Assembly: GCA_965276005.1 (NCBI GenBank)
Contig: OZ254962.1
Coordinates: 1-64,000, forward strand
DNA: 64,000 nt
DNA from: G965232465 sp965276005
GTDB taxonomy: Bacteria; Pseudomonadota; Alphaproteobacteria; JAQWUY01
Direction: 5' to 3'
Part shown: piece by piece, positions 34,866-44,702 of the stretch
How positions within the stretch are numbered: the stretch's first letter is position 1
How the letters are laid out: each line of letters begins with the position of its first letter
Translations under genes and position numbers: made by a program
The notes under the pieces: generated by a model
Databases searched by the model: none
What the model was told of the DNA's origin: nothing
What the model saw: the letters and a program-made list of their open reading frames with translations, nothing else

Positions 34866-35259
34866 CGTCAGAAAAGTCTAATACCACATATTGAAGGATT
34901 ACCAAATCGCCACAGCATTGGTGTAAGGCAACCGCAAATCCCGCCACAGTTTTACTGTGATCGCACAAAGATACTTCGGGTTTAATATCCGGTTGTTTCA
35001 CTCCTATTTTTATCGTTTAGGGCAATATCATAGTGTGTTGTGAACATGGCAACCGCCTTTTCTGTAGTTTTTATTTTTCTATAATTTAAGCCTATTTGAA
35101 CATAAAATAATACGAATCTTAAAATAAATCGAAAATAGGGGTTGACAGACGCTTTTTATCTATGGTATGAGTGTACATGTCTTGTTTATAAGATTAGAGT
35201 TTATGGTTTAGGTATATAAGATATATGTTATTTAATCAAATTTTACAATTAGGAGATGT
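34866..35259 (+). promoter_or_regulatory. Intergenic region with promoter of the giant exoprotein
   Basis: 394 bases. The first 170 hold only a doubtful minus-strand frame. A sigma70-like promoter faces the exoprotein: TTGACA at 35142-35147, 18 bases, TATGAG at 35166-35171, leaving a leader of about 80 bases. AGGAGA at 35251-35256 is the ribosome site of the ATGATG start. Confidence 0.55.
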
Positions 35260-38200
35260 ATGATGAGAGAAACGGCTTATAATAAAAAAATGTTTATGGT
35301 GACGGCTTCCTTGTGTGTTGTCGGGGCGTTAACAGGTGGCTTTGCTTATGCGGGGGAACTCCCCAGTGGTGGTGAGGTGGTCGATGGAAATGTCCATATT
35401 TATCAACGGGGTAGCACCTTAAATATCGATCAAAACACAGACAGAGCGATTGTTAATTGGAACAGTTTTTCTGTAGGTAAGGACAACACGGTAAACTTCA
35501 ATCAGCCCAGTAGCGATTCGGCAACTTTAAATCGTGTTACGGGGGATTTGACTTCTGAAATTGCCGGGCGAATCAATGCCAATGGCAGCGTGTTTTTGGT
35601 CAATCCCAATGGCATATTGATTACTGCCGATGGGGTTGTCGATACGGGCAATTTTGTTGCCTCGACCCTCGATATTGATAATAACGATTTTTTGAATGGC
35701 GATTATTCGTTTACCAAAAACGGCTCGAATGGCGTTGTTTCGAATCGGGGGACTGTTTCTGTCGACGATGGCGGTTTTGTGGCGTTGCTTGGCGGAGCGG
35801 TCAAAAATGACGGCACCGTGCGGGCTCATGTGGGGACAGTCGGTTTTGCTGGCGGCGAAAAGATTGTCATGTCGTTTGGCAATAACGATTTCTTGCGGGT
35901 CGAAGTGCCTACGGACACATGGCAAGACTTAACAGATGCGGACGGCAACAAAGTTTCTGCCACCCTTGATTTAGGCGGCAAAATCGAATCACGGGGCGGT
36001 TTTGTCGATATAACCGTTGCCGATGCCTCTGATATTCTTCGACAGTCTATATCTGTTAGCGGTATTGTGTCCGCAAACACCGTGTCCTCTCAGGACGGGG
36101 TTATATCTATTAGTGGCGGTACTCTGGGGATTGCCGGCAACGGGCGAATCACCGCTGATGCCGATTATGGCAATGCGGGACGGATAGATGTTGCCGTGCA
36201 GTCGTTAAATATGTCCGCTCCCATATCTGCCACCGCCGCAACAGGCAACGGGGGAACGATTAAGGTATCGTTACAACAGGGGGCAAGCCTCAGTCGTGGG
36301 GCGGTGCTCGATGCCAGCGGTAAACAGGGCGGTAATGTGTCTGTAATTGGCGGATTATCGGGCGACAAATACTATAAACTGGTTGGCTCGGGCGATTTTG
36401 TTGCCGATGGCAGCGAGGGCACAGGCGGGTATATCGATATATCCAACAAAAACGGCTTGGTCGGGCTGTTTTCTGGTAGTGTATCGGCAAAGGGTACGAC
36501 TATGGGCGGTCGCATCCGTATTGGCGGGGCGTTTCAAGGCGGTTCGTACAACGCAAAAACCAGCCAACTAGACAAAAAGGCTCAGGATTTATTTATAAAC
36601 CGCTGGTCTGATAGCAGCGGGCTTACTAGTGCCGGCAAAACTTCGTTGGGTACAGGCGTACACATCGATACATCGTCCGAATCGGGTACGGGGGGTACTG
36701 TCGTACTGTGGGCAGATCACACCACCAATAACTATGCCCAAATTACCGCAACTGGTGCCGCTGGTGGCGGGGCGGTGGAAATATCGGGCAAGAAAAAAGT
36801 CGATAGCTTTGGTTTAAAACGGGTCGAAGTGGGCAATGGGGTTATTTTACTCGATCCTAAAAATGTGGTGATTAGCAAGTTTTCGGGCGGCTTGGCACAG
36901 GCAAAACGCATTATGTCGTCTACACCGTTGGCAGGCTTTAAACTGGATTTAAACGACAATGACAATTTTGGTGCTTCTGTTGCCATTAGCGAAGACGGTA
37001 GCAAATTGGCTGTTGGGGCTCGGGGTGATGACACGGGGGCACCCAATAATGGGGCAGTGTATTTATTTACCGTTGGCGGCAAAGGATCTCAGTGGGGCAG
37101 TTCGCTGTCGCAAGAGTATAAAATTGCTTATGACTCTGGTCTGGATGTCAAAGGAAGCAATGCACAATTTGGTAAATCTGTGGCGTTTAATGATGATGGT
37201 ACTAAGCTGGTTGTGGGTATGCCGTTCGTGAAAAAAGTTTCTCCGTATCGGGGCGGCAGGGGGAGAATTTTCTTCTATTCTGTCGATTGGGGCAAAGGCG
37301 TTACCAACACCTCTTATTTAGAATACGGGAACAATGGGTATTTTGGCACCGGCGTTGCGTTAAGCGATGATGGCACTAAATTAGCGGTCGGTGAGTCGCA
37401 CGACAACAACGGTAACAAGGGCGATGCAAACTATTTATATAGTGCGGGATCTGTGTCGTTGTTTGCGTTGTCTGGTGATGGCAAAGATTGGGGCACTTCG
37501 CCCAATCGGCGGCGTACGGCACGAATTGTAAACGGTACGGGTGGGCTTTCTCTATCGGCGTATGATGCGTTTGGCTATTCTGTGGCGTTAAGTGGTGACG
37601 GGTCGAGGTTAGCGGTCGGTGCTGAGGGTACGGATGGCAACAGAGGGGCGGTACATTTCTTTACGGTTGGCGGCTCCAGTTGGGGCAAGGCGGTTAATTA
37701 CATCAGTAAAATTGGTAATGGCAGCGTAACAGACGATGGGACTCGTCTGAGTTTCAATAAAGACGACTTCTTTGGCGGTGGCGTAGCGTTAAGTGACGAT
37801 GGCACCAAGTTAGCGGTAGGTGCCATATACGATGACACAGCCGGGCAGAATTTAGGGGCAGTGTATCTGTTTACTGTTGGCGGCACCACATGGGGAGGCA
37901 AAGTTACTCTAGCACGCACCATTACCGATGGTGCGGGTGTATCGTTGTCCAGTATCGATAAATTCGGCTATTCTGTGGCGTTAAACCCGGACGGATCCCG
38001 ACTGGTTGTAGGTGCTGTCGATGACAGCACCGGCGGCAGCAAACGAGGGGCAGTGTATTTGTTGGGCTTATCCGGTAATACATGGGGCGACACAGTCGAG
38101 GTACAACGGATAATTAGTGATCAAGACACACTGGATTTAAAAGTGGCTGGTAGTTTTGGCTCATCGGTTGCCCTGAGTGATGACGGTAGCAAGTTAGCAG

Positions 38201-41200
38201 TAGGTGCTCAGGGATATTGGGCTACGGCACATGAAAACAAAGGGGCGGTGTATTTGTTCGAGATAAATACGCTTATGCGGTCGTGGGGCAATGACATTTT
38301 GTACACCCGCCGCATTAGTGACGGCAACGGCGTTTCGTTAAGCAGCGGCGATGCGTTTGGCTCATCGGTGGCATTAAGCAGCGATGGCACACAATTAGCG
38401 GTAGGTGCCACTGGCGATGATACAAAGGCATCCAATGCCGGTGCGGTGTATTTGTTTAGTATCGGTGGCAGCCGCTGGGGCAATACGGTTACAAAGACAA
38501 AAAAGGTGGCTTCGGGATTGTCGCTGAGTTCGGACGACAATTTCGGATCCGCTGCTGCCCTAAGTGGCGATGGGTCGAAGTTAGCGGTAGGTGCCAATGG
38601 CGATGACAACAACACAGGGGCAGTATATCTGTTTACGGTTGCTGGTTCTGGCAGCACATGGGGCAGTACGGTTAATAAGACAAAAACCATCGATAAAACA
38701 ACTGCTGGGTTGTCGTTGCGTTCGAATGACACATTCGGATCGAGTGTCGCCCTTAGCAATAATGGGGTAAGATTAGCGGTTGGTGCTGTGGGTGATGACA
38801 CGGAGGACAACGATACAGGGGCGGTATATCTGTTTAGCGTCAGCGGTGCCACATGGGGGAATGCCATGACAAAGGTTGCAAAAATTGCTCATGGCTCCAG
38901 TGTTTTATTGACAACTGGCGATGCGTTTGGTAGCAGCGTTGCTCTGAACAGCAATGGCAGCAGATTAGCGGTCGGTGCTGTCGGCGATAGTACGGGTGGT
39001 AGTAGTAACAGCAATCGGGGGGCAGTGTATGTATTTGCCGTTGGCGGTTATGCGTGGGGGCATAGGGTTACCGAACTCCACAAAGTTGCCCATGGTGCCG
39101 GTGTGTCTTTATCCGGACATGATGGGTTTGGCAGTGCCGTTGCCCTAAGTGGCGATGGCTCTAAGTTGGTGGTGGGTGTTAGCGGCGATGATACCAACGG
39201 CACAGACGCAGGGGCGACGCACTTCTTTACCATTAATGGATTCGTGCACAAATGGGGCGTTACGGGTGGTAGTCCAGCAGCTTTTGATGACTACAATTTT
39301 GGACGGTCTGTTGCCTTAAGCGGTAATGGCAGTAAATTGGCATTGGGGGCTAGGGACGACGATAGTAAAGGGGTGGTATATTTATTTACAATCAGCACTC
39401 CTGCCAATAGTTGGGGTGATGATGTGGTGTATATCCATCGCATTAGTGATGGCAGTGGGGTTTCTTTGGACAATGGTGATAATTTTGGTAGTGGTGTATC
39501 GTTAAGTACTGATGGGACGAAGTTGGCTGTCGGGGCTAGGGGTGATGACGATGGGGGCGGTGATCGAGGGGCGGTGTATCTGTACACTGTCGGCGGTGCC
39601 ACATGGGGCAGTACGGTAACGCAAGCGGTAAAACTTTCTGATAGCCATGCCAGTGTCTCTTTGGATAATGGTGATAATTTTGGTAGTAGTGTATCGTTAA
39701 GTGCTGATGGGACGAAGTTGGCTGTCGGGGCTGTTTGGGATGACGATGGGGGTAGTGATCAAGATGCAAATCGAGGGGCAGTGTATCTGTACACTATTGG
39801 TACATCTGGTGCCACATGGGGTAGTACAGTAACGCAAGCGGTAAAACTTTCTGATAGCCATGCCAGTGTTTCTTTGGATTATGGTGATGATTTTGGTAGT
39901 GGTGTATCGTTAAGTGCTGATGGGACAAAGTTGGCTGTTGGGGCTATGTATGATGACGATGGGAGTGTTAATGGAGGGGCGGTGTATCTGTATACTGTTG
40001 GCGGTTCTGGTGCCACATGGGGCAGTACGGTAACGCAAGCGGTAAAACTTTCTGATAGCCATGCCAGTGTTTCTTTGAATCTTTGGGATTATTTTGGCAG
40101 TAGTGTGTCGTTAAGTGCTGATGGGACGAAGTTGGCTGTCGGAGCTTTTGGTGTTGAAGGTTGGGGGACTATTGATATGTATTCTACTCGAGGGGCGGTG
40201 TATCTGTACACTGTCGGCGGTTCTGGTGCCACATGGGGCAGTACGGTAGTGCAAGCGGTAAAACTGTCACATGGGGCAGCTTTATCCTCCGGCACTGTTT
40301 CTTTGGATTATGGTGATTGGTTTGGTAGTAGTGTATCGTTAAGCGGTGATGGGACGAAGTTAGCTGTCGGGGCTTATGGCGATACCGATGAGGGGGATTG
40401 GTGGGATCTATATTCAAATCGAGGGGCGGTGTATCTGTACACTGTCGGCGGTTCTGGTGCCACATGGGGCAGTACGGTAACGCAAGCGGTAAAGCTTTCG
40501 CATGGGGTAGCTCTATCCTCCGGCACTGTTTCTTTGGATAATGGTGATAATTTTGGTAGTAGTGTATCGTTAAGCGGTGATGGGACGAAGTTGGCTGTCG
40601 GAGCATGGCTTGATGATGATGGGAGTAGTGATCGATATGCAGAACGAGGGGCGGTGTATCTGTACACTGTCGGCGGTTCTGGTGCTACATGGGGCAGTAC
40701 AGTAACGCAAGCGGTAAAACTTTCTGATAGCCATGCCAGTGTTTCTTTGGATGATTGGGATTATTTTGGTAGTAGTGTATCGTTAAGCAGTGATGGGACG
40801 AAGTTGGCTGTTGGAGCAAAGGGTGATGACGATGGGGGTGTTTACGATTGGTATTCGGGTCGAGGGGCGGTGTATCTGTTCACTATTGGTACATCTAGTT
40901 CATCTGGTGCCACATGGGGCAGTAAGGTAATGCAAGCGGTAAAACTTTCTGATAACCATGCCGCCGTTTCTCTAGATAATAGGGATGTGTTTGGTAGTAG
41001 TGTATCGTTAAGTGGTGATGGGACGAAGTTGGCTGTTGGGGCTCCCTACGATGACGACGGGGGTAGTGATCAATTTGCAGATCGAGGGGCGGTGTATCTG
41101 TACACTGTCGGTGGTGCCGCATGGGGCAGTATGGTAACGCAAGCGGTAAAACTTTCTGATAGCCATGCCAGTGTTTCTTTGGATGATTGGGATGATTTTG

Positions 41201-44154
41201 GTAGTAGTGTATCGTTAAGCAGTGATGGGACGAAGTTGGCTGTCGGGGCTCCTTGGGATGACGATGGGGGTAGTGATCAAGATGCAGATCGAGGTGCGGT
41301 GTATCTGTACACCGTCGGCGGTGCCACATGGGGCAGTACAGTAACGCAAGCGGTAAAACTTTCTGATAGCCATGCCAGTGTTTCTTTGGATAATAGTGAT
41401 GGGTTTGGTGATAGTGTATCGTTAAGCGGTGATGGGACGAAGTTGGCTGTCGGGGCTCGGTTGGATGACGATGGCGGGTGGAATCGGGGGGCGGTGTATC
41501 TGTACACCATTGGTACATCTAGTGCCACATGGGGCAGTACGGTAACGCAGGCGGTAAAACTTTCTGATAGCCATGCCAGTGTTTCTTTGGATGATGATGA
41601 TAAGTTTGGTAGAAGTGTATCATTAAGCGGTGATGGGACGAAGTTGGCTGTCGGGGCTCCCCGTGATGACGATGGGGGAACCAATCGAGGGGCGGTGTAT
41701 CTGTACACTGTCGGTGGTGCCACATGGGGCAGTACGGTAACGCAAGCGAGTAAAGTCATTGAAAGTGTAGGGCTTGACATTACCCGAACCAACAAACTAT
41801 TCGGCAAAAAAAATCTTTCCCTTACTTATAACGAAGGGTTTGGCACAGATGTTGCCCTTAGCGATGATGGTACAAAAATGGCGGTTGGGGCTGAGTTTAA
41901 CGATACCGGCGGCACCAATCGGGGGGCAGTGTACCTGTTCGAGCTGAGTGGTGGTGAAGACTTTGGCGAAAATATCTATTACACCGCAGAAGTTGCCCAT
42001 GGCAACGGCGTATCGCTAAACGATATCGATCGCTTCGGTGCTGGCGTTGCCTTAAATCATGACGGTAGTCGATTGGTGGTCGGTGCCCCTTATGATACTA
42101 CAGGTATGCCCTCAGGTACCCCTAGCGGTGGTCGCTACGGAGCCGTATACTTATTCAGTGTTGGCGGCAGTACATGGGGTACATCCGTAACACAGTTGCA
42201 CAAACAAAAATCCACCACCAAAGGACATTTTGGCGAATCGGTTGCCATCAGTGGCGACGGCACCAAAGTAGCGGTCGGTGCCCCTTATGACGACACTAAG
42301 GCATACCATCGAGGGGTTGTCAAATTATATACTATTGCCAACAACAATGCTTTCCGATTGTCCAAAACATACGGGCATGGCGATAGTGTCGGGAGTTCTC
42401 AAACCCTATCGTTACAGACTGGTGAACAATTTGGCGAAGCGGTGGCACTCAGCGATGACGGGTCGAAGCTAGCAGTCGGTGCCTTAGGACGGGACAGCTA
42501 TAAAGGCAGAGTATACCTGTTTACCGTAAACACAAACGGCAGCTGGGGGCAATCTGTATCCTTGCAAAACACCATCGGGGACGGTGCCGGTGTCTCTTTG
42601 AGAAAAGGCGATTATTTTGGTTCCAGCATTGCTTTAAGTAATGACGGTTCCCGATTAGCGGTAGGTGCTTGGGGCGAAGCCGCCCCCAATAAATGGGGTG
42701 CCGGTGCCGCATATATATTTGATATAAGCGGTGCCACATGGGGACATACAGTCGACCAGAGACTTAAAATAAACGATGGCAACGGCGTTTCCTTAACATC
42801 AGATACCCGATTTGGGTTTGCCGTTGCCTTAGACGGTGTTGGCAGTAACCTAGTGGTCGGAGCCTCCCGTGCCAACGGTAAACAACACAATAATGAAGGG
42901 GCTGTGTATTTATACAAGCTGCCAAAAGATACCGTATCGCCAATCATAGAAAAACTAAAAACAGGTGCCAGCGTAACCCTTGTTGCCAGCAACGATATTA
43001 CAGTCGATGATGCCGTAATCACTACAGCAGGCACAGGAAAATTAACCTTAATCGCCGGGCGGTCGATTAAAATTAACAGCGATGTAAAAATCAATGGTGG
43101 ACTCGTCTTAAAAGCCAATGACGCCAGCGATAGCAGTTTTGCTCTCAGCGACAGAGACACGGGCAAAGCCGAAATTACCGTTGCTTCAGGTAAAACCATA
43201 TCCGGCGGCAATGGCGATTTGCTTATCAAGATACTGACAGGCAAGAGCGGTGCCGCTGCCGATAAGAAACGAATCGGCAAAATAACTGTGTGGAAGGCAG
43301 ACGGTGCCCGTGTCAGCATCGTCCACTTAGGCACAGCAAACGCACAAAACGATTCGCAAATTGTCATTCGCAACGGCGGACAAATAACCGCCACAGGCGA
43401 CCACGACAAGGGCGATGTGGTTATTGAACTGGCAGCAGAGAAGTTTACCAACAACTCAGATAGAAATGCCCTAAAAATAGCGGATAGTACAGGCGACAAA
43501 GGACGGTTCTTAATATGGACAAAATCCTCTGCGGATACGCACCTAAATGGTATAGGCTACGATTTTAGAAAGAGTAATGTAACATACGACCCCGCAAAGG
43601 GCGATTTCCAAGCCAATCCCGTCACAGCGTCTGATGGCGACGACAAGAAATATAAATCAGGTGTCCTATTCAGAGCCAGTAGTAGCAGCTTATCCAGATC
43701 GAGTTATGACGGTAGCAGCAGCAAGACAAAATCCACCTTAACACTAGGCAACAGCGGCGGCAGCGGTAGCAACACCGGCACAATACTATTAGGTGCCAGT
43801 GCCATACTGTTGGGCAGCAGTATTGTAGGTGCAGGTACCACAAGTGTTGCCAGTGTCGACAATATATTCACCACCGGCATATACGCCCACTTACGGGGTA
43901 TAGACATGCAGGCGATATATCACCCGCCCACAGAAACAAAAACCCCCCGTTGGGCATCAGTATTTAACACCCCCCAAGCGGCACAATTAAAATACAGAGT
44001 AAAATACACCACCACATACGACATGGCGTTCTTGGCACATAACATCAAGGCACACAAGGTGGTACCTTTTTACGAAATGGACGAAAAACTGTATGAAACC
44101 ATGAAACGCATATTCGTACGAAGTGGGGGGACAGACGACACCGTCCCTGCATAA
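35260..44154 (+). CDS. Filamentous-haemagglutinin-type (TpsA) exoprotein with 30 FG-GAP-like repeats
   Basis: 2964 residues. Signal peptide to AYA31. TPS secretion domain about 32-260, with IVNWNSFSVGKDNTVNFNQP, the NPNG motif at 115-118 and VALLGGAVKNDGTV. A beta-helical stretch follows to about 560. Then 30 copies of a roughly 65-75-residue unit (about 567-2550) have the frame FGxSVALSxDGxxLAVGAxxDD...GAVYLF, which looks like an FG-GAP/beta-propeller module with Asp-rich calcium-type loops. The C-terminal part (2560-2964) has a Ser/Gly-rich linker and one hydrophobic stretch (TGTILLGASAILLGSSIVGA) near 2836. Such proteins leave through a TpsB channel and act in adhesion; no TpsB gene is present here. 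It stands alone, with its own promoter. Confidence 0.88.
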   Translation: MMRETAYNKKMFMVTASLCVVGALTGGFAYAGELPSGGEVVDGNVHIYQRGSTLNIDQNTDRAIVNWNSFSVGKDNTVNFNQPSSDSATLNRVTGDLTSEIAGRINANGSVFLVNPNGILITADGVVDTGNFVASTLDIDNNDFLNGDYSFTKNGSNGVVSNRGTVSVDDGGFVALLGGAVKNDGTVRAHVGTVGFAGGEKIVMSFGNNDFLRVEVPTDTWQDLTDADGNKVSATLDLGGKIESRGGFVDITVADASDILRQSISVSGIVSANTVSSQDGVISISGGTLGIAGNGRITADADYGNAGRIDVAVQSLNMSAPISATAATGNGGTIKVSLQQGASLSRGAVLDASGKQGGNVSVIGGLSGDKYYKLVGSGDFVADGSEGTGGYIDISNKNGLVGLFSGSVSAKGTTMGGRIRIGGAFQGGSYNAKTSQLDKKAQDLFINRWSDSSGLTSAGKTSLGTGVHIDTSSESGTGGTVVLWADHTTNNYAQITATGAAGGGAVEISGKKKVDSFGLKRVEVGNGVILLDPKNVVISKFSGGLAQAKRIMSSTPLAGFKLDLNDNDNFGASVAISEDGSKLAVGARGDDTGAPNNGAVYLFTVGGKGSQWGSSLSQEYKIAYDSGLDVKGSNAQFGKSVAFNDDGTKLVVGMPFVKKVSPYRGGRGRIFFYSVDWGKGVTNTSYLEYGNNGYFGTGVALSDDGTKLAVGESHDNNGNKGDANYLYSAGSVSLFALSGDGKDWGTSPNRRRTARIVNGTGGLSLSAYDAFGYSVALSGDGSRLAVGAEGTDGNRGAVHFFTVGGSSWGKAVNYISKIGNGSVTDDGTRLSFNKDDFFGGGVALSDDGTKLAVGAIYDDTAGQNLGAVYLFTVGGTTWGGKVTLARTITDGAGVSLSSIDKFGYSVALNPDGSRLVVGAVDDSTGGSKRGAVYLLGLSGNTWGDTVEVQRIISDQDTLDLKVAGSFGSSVALSDDGSKLAVGAQGYWATAHENKGAVYLFEINTLMRSWGNDILYTRRISDGNGVSLSSGDAFGSSVALSSDGTQLAVGATGDDTKASNAGAVYLFSIGGSRWGNTVTKTKKVASGLSLSSDDNFGSAAALSGDGSKLAVGANGDDNNTGAVYLFTVAGSGSTWGSTVNKTKTIDKTTAGLSLRSNDTFGSSVALSNNGVRLAVGAVGDDTEDNDTGAVYLFSVSGATWGNAMTKVAKIAHGSSVLLTTGDAFGSSVALNSNGSRLAVGAVGDSTGGSSNSNRGAVYVFAVGGYAWGHRVTELHKVAHGAGVSLSGHDGFGSAVALSGDGSKLVVGVSGDDTNGTDAGATHFFTINGFVHKWGVTGGSPAAFDDYNFGRSVALSGNGSKLALGARDDDSKGVVYLFTISTPANSWGDDVVYIHRISDGSGVSLDNGDNFGSGVSLSTDGTKLAVGARGDDDGGGDRGAVYLYTVGGATWGSTVTQAVKLSDSHASVSLDNGDNFGSSVSLSADGTKLAVGAVWDDDGGSDQDANRGAVYLYTIGTSGATWGSTVTQAVKLSDSHASVSLDYGDDFGSGVSLSADGTKLAVGAMYDDDGSVNGGAVYLYTVGGSGATWGSTVTQAVKLSDSHASVSLNLWDYFGSSVSLSADGTKLAVGAFGVEGWGTIDMYSTRGAVYLYTVGGSGATWGSTVVQAVKLSHGAALSSGTVSLDYGDWFGSSVSLSGDGTKLAVGAYGDTDEGDWWDLYSNRGAVYLYTVGGSGATWGSTVTQAVKLSHGVALSSGTVSLDNGDNFGSSVSLSGDGTKLAVGAWLDDDGSSDRYAERGAVYLYTVGGSGATWGSTVTQAVKLSDSHASVSLDDWDYFGSSVSLSSDGTKLAVGAKGDDDGGVYDWYSGRGAVYLFTIGTSSSSGATWGSKVMQAVKLSDNHAAVSLDNRDVFGSSVSLSGDGTKLAVGAPYDDDGGSDQFADRGAVYLYTVGGAAWGSMVTQAVKLSDSHASVSLDDWDDFGSSVSLSSDGTKLAVGAPWDDDGGSDQDADRGAVYLYTVGGATWGSTVTQAVKLSDSHASVSLDNSDGFGDSVSLSGDGTKLAVGARLDDDGGWNRGAVYLYTIGTSSATWGSTVTQAVKLSDSHASVSLDDDDKFGRSVSLSGDGTKLAVGAPRDDDGGTNRGAVYLYTVGGATWGSTVTQASKVIESVGLDITRTNKLFGKKNLSLTYNEGFGTDVALSDDGTKMAVGAEFNDTGGTNRGAVYLFELSGGEDFGENIYYTAEVAHGNGVSLNDIDRFGAGVALNHDGSRLVVGAPYDTTGMPSGTPSGGRYGAVYLFSVGGSTWGTSVTQLHKQKSTTKGHFGESVAISGDGTKVAVGAPYDDTKAYHRGVVKLYTIANNNAFRLSKTYGHGDSVGSSQTLSLQTGEQFGEAVALSDDGSKLAVGALGRDSYKGRVYLFTVNTNGSWGQSVSLQNTIGDGAGVSLRKGDYFGSSIALSNDGSRLAVGAWGEAAPNKWGAGAAYIFDISGATWGHTVDQRLKINDGNGVSLTSDTRFGFAVALDGVGSNLVVGASRANGKQHNNEGAVYLYKLPKDTVSPIIEKLKTGASVTLVASNDITVDDAVITTAGTGKLTLIAGRSIKINSDVKINGGLVLKANDASDSSFALSDRDTGKAEITVASGKTISGGNGDLLIKILTGKSGAAADKKRIGKITVWKADGARVSIVHLGTANAQNDSQIVIRNGGQITATGDHDKGDVVIELAAEKFTNNSDRNALKIADSTGDKGRFLIWTKSSADTHLNGIGYDFRKSNVTYDPAKGDFQANPVTASDGDDKKYKSGVLFRASSSSLSRSSYDGSSSKTKSTLTLGNSGGSGSNTGTILLGASAILLGSSIVGAGTTSVASVDNIFTTGIYAHLRGIDMQAIYHPPTETKTPRWASVFNTPQAAQLKYRVKYTTTYDMAFLAHNIKAHKVVPFYEMDEKLYETMKRIFVRSGGTDDTVPA
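39430..41745 (+). repeat. Block of 11 near-identical FG-GAP units (about 190-220 bp each)
   Basis: Units 14-24 of the exoprotein share long identical stretches (for example GATGGGACGAAGTTGGCTGT and CTTTCTGATAGCCATGCCAG), while units on either side are diverged. Within each unit the framework is constant and the segment between LAVGA and GAVYLY varies in length and sequence (from GDDDGGGDR to YGDTDEGDWWDLYSN). This is a recent tandem expansion. Confidence 0.85.
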
Positions 44155-44263
44155 CATCCATTGTGTAAGGTATCCTAACAGGTTTAGGGAGAAATGGTCA
44201 TGATTAAAATAACTGCAATCAAACTATAGTGCGGATTTTATGCGTCCGCTACCTAGTTCGTCT

Positions 44264-44402
44264 AAATAGTGTAGTCACGAGGTAAGAAATATGTTATACT
44301 ATCCTTGATATTAACTTTACAAGGATAGTGATATGACACCAACACACAGACGACACGATATTTCTGATAGAACATGGGCATTATTAGAGCCACACTTAAG
44401 AC
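44264..44402 (+). mobile_element. IS5-family 5' end fragment
   Basis: AAATAGTGTAGTCACGAGGT followed by the promoter/leader and the first transposase codons (MTPTHRRHDISDRTWALLEP) matches the 5' end of the 29.7 kb copy. It breaks off at about 44402 into a LysR-like fragment. The preceding gap 44155-44263 shows nothing. Confidence 0.8.
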
Positions 44403-44543
44403 GGTAAACGCATCGAACGCATTAATCTTATCACACCCACCAAAAGCATGAATATCGGTTTGGTTTATTCCAAAAATCATAAAAAAAGCAGAGAATTAGA
44501 AGAGTTTATTTATTTCTGTAAAAAACAAACGGCTAATATGTAA
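44400..44543 (+). pseudogene. C-terminal fragment of a LysR-type transcriptional regulator
   Basis: Reads DGKRIERINLITPTKSMNIG then LVYSKNHKKSRELEEFIYFC to TAA 44541-44543, which looks like the last strand and helix of a LysR co-inducer domain. The rest has been replaced by the IS5 fragment. It probably once regulated the sugar-acid genes that follow. From 44544 to 44702 I see no further gene. Confidence 0.5.
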
Positions 44544-44702
44544 TTTTTTTACATTGTTTTAACTGCACAGCTCCCCATCGACAAAGACTCATTTCAAAAA
44601 AATAGAAAAATATTTGACCCTATGTGGTTTTTAGTGGTATGTATGCAGGGACTAAAGAATTTACTAAAATACTACATTTTTAATATAAAGGTGCTGAGAT
44701 TT

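Noticed and set aside
34765..35001. A 78-codon minus-strand frame starting with GTG at 35001
   Set aside because: The AGGA touches the start codon without spacing, it overlaps the Fic remnant, and no family is recognisable.
39430..41745. Possible CRISPR array or VNTR-only region
   Set aside because: The periodic units are codon-phased, about 200 bp long, and encode a consistent protein motif.
39536..41807. Minus-strand open frames rich in His, Pro and Tyr inside the giant exoprotein
   Set aside because: They are shadows of the repeated FG-GAP DNA and have no starts with ribosome sites.
44264..44402. Missing 5' end of the truncated IS5 at 31.7 kb moved here
   Set aside because: The two pieces overlap by about 20-30 bases and differ slightly, so they are from separate copies.
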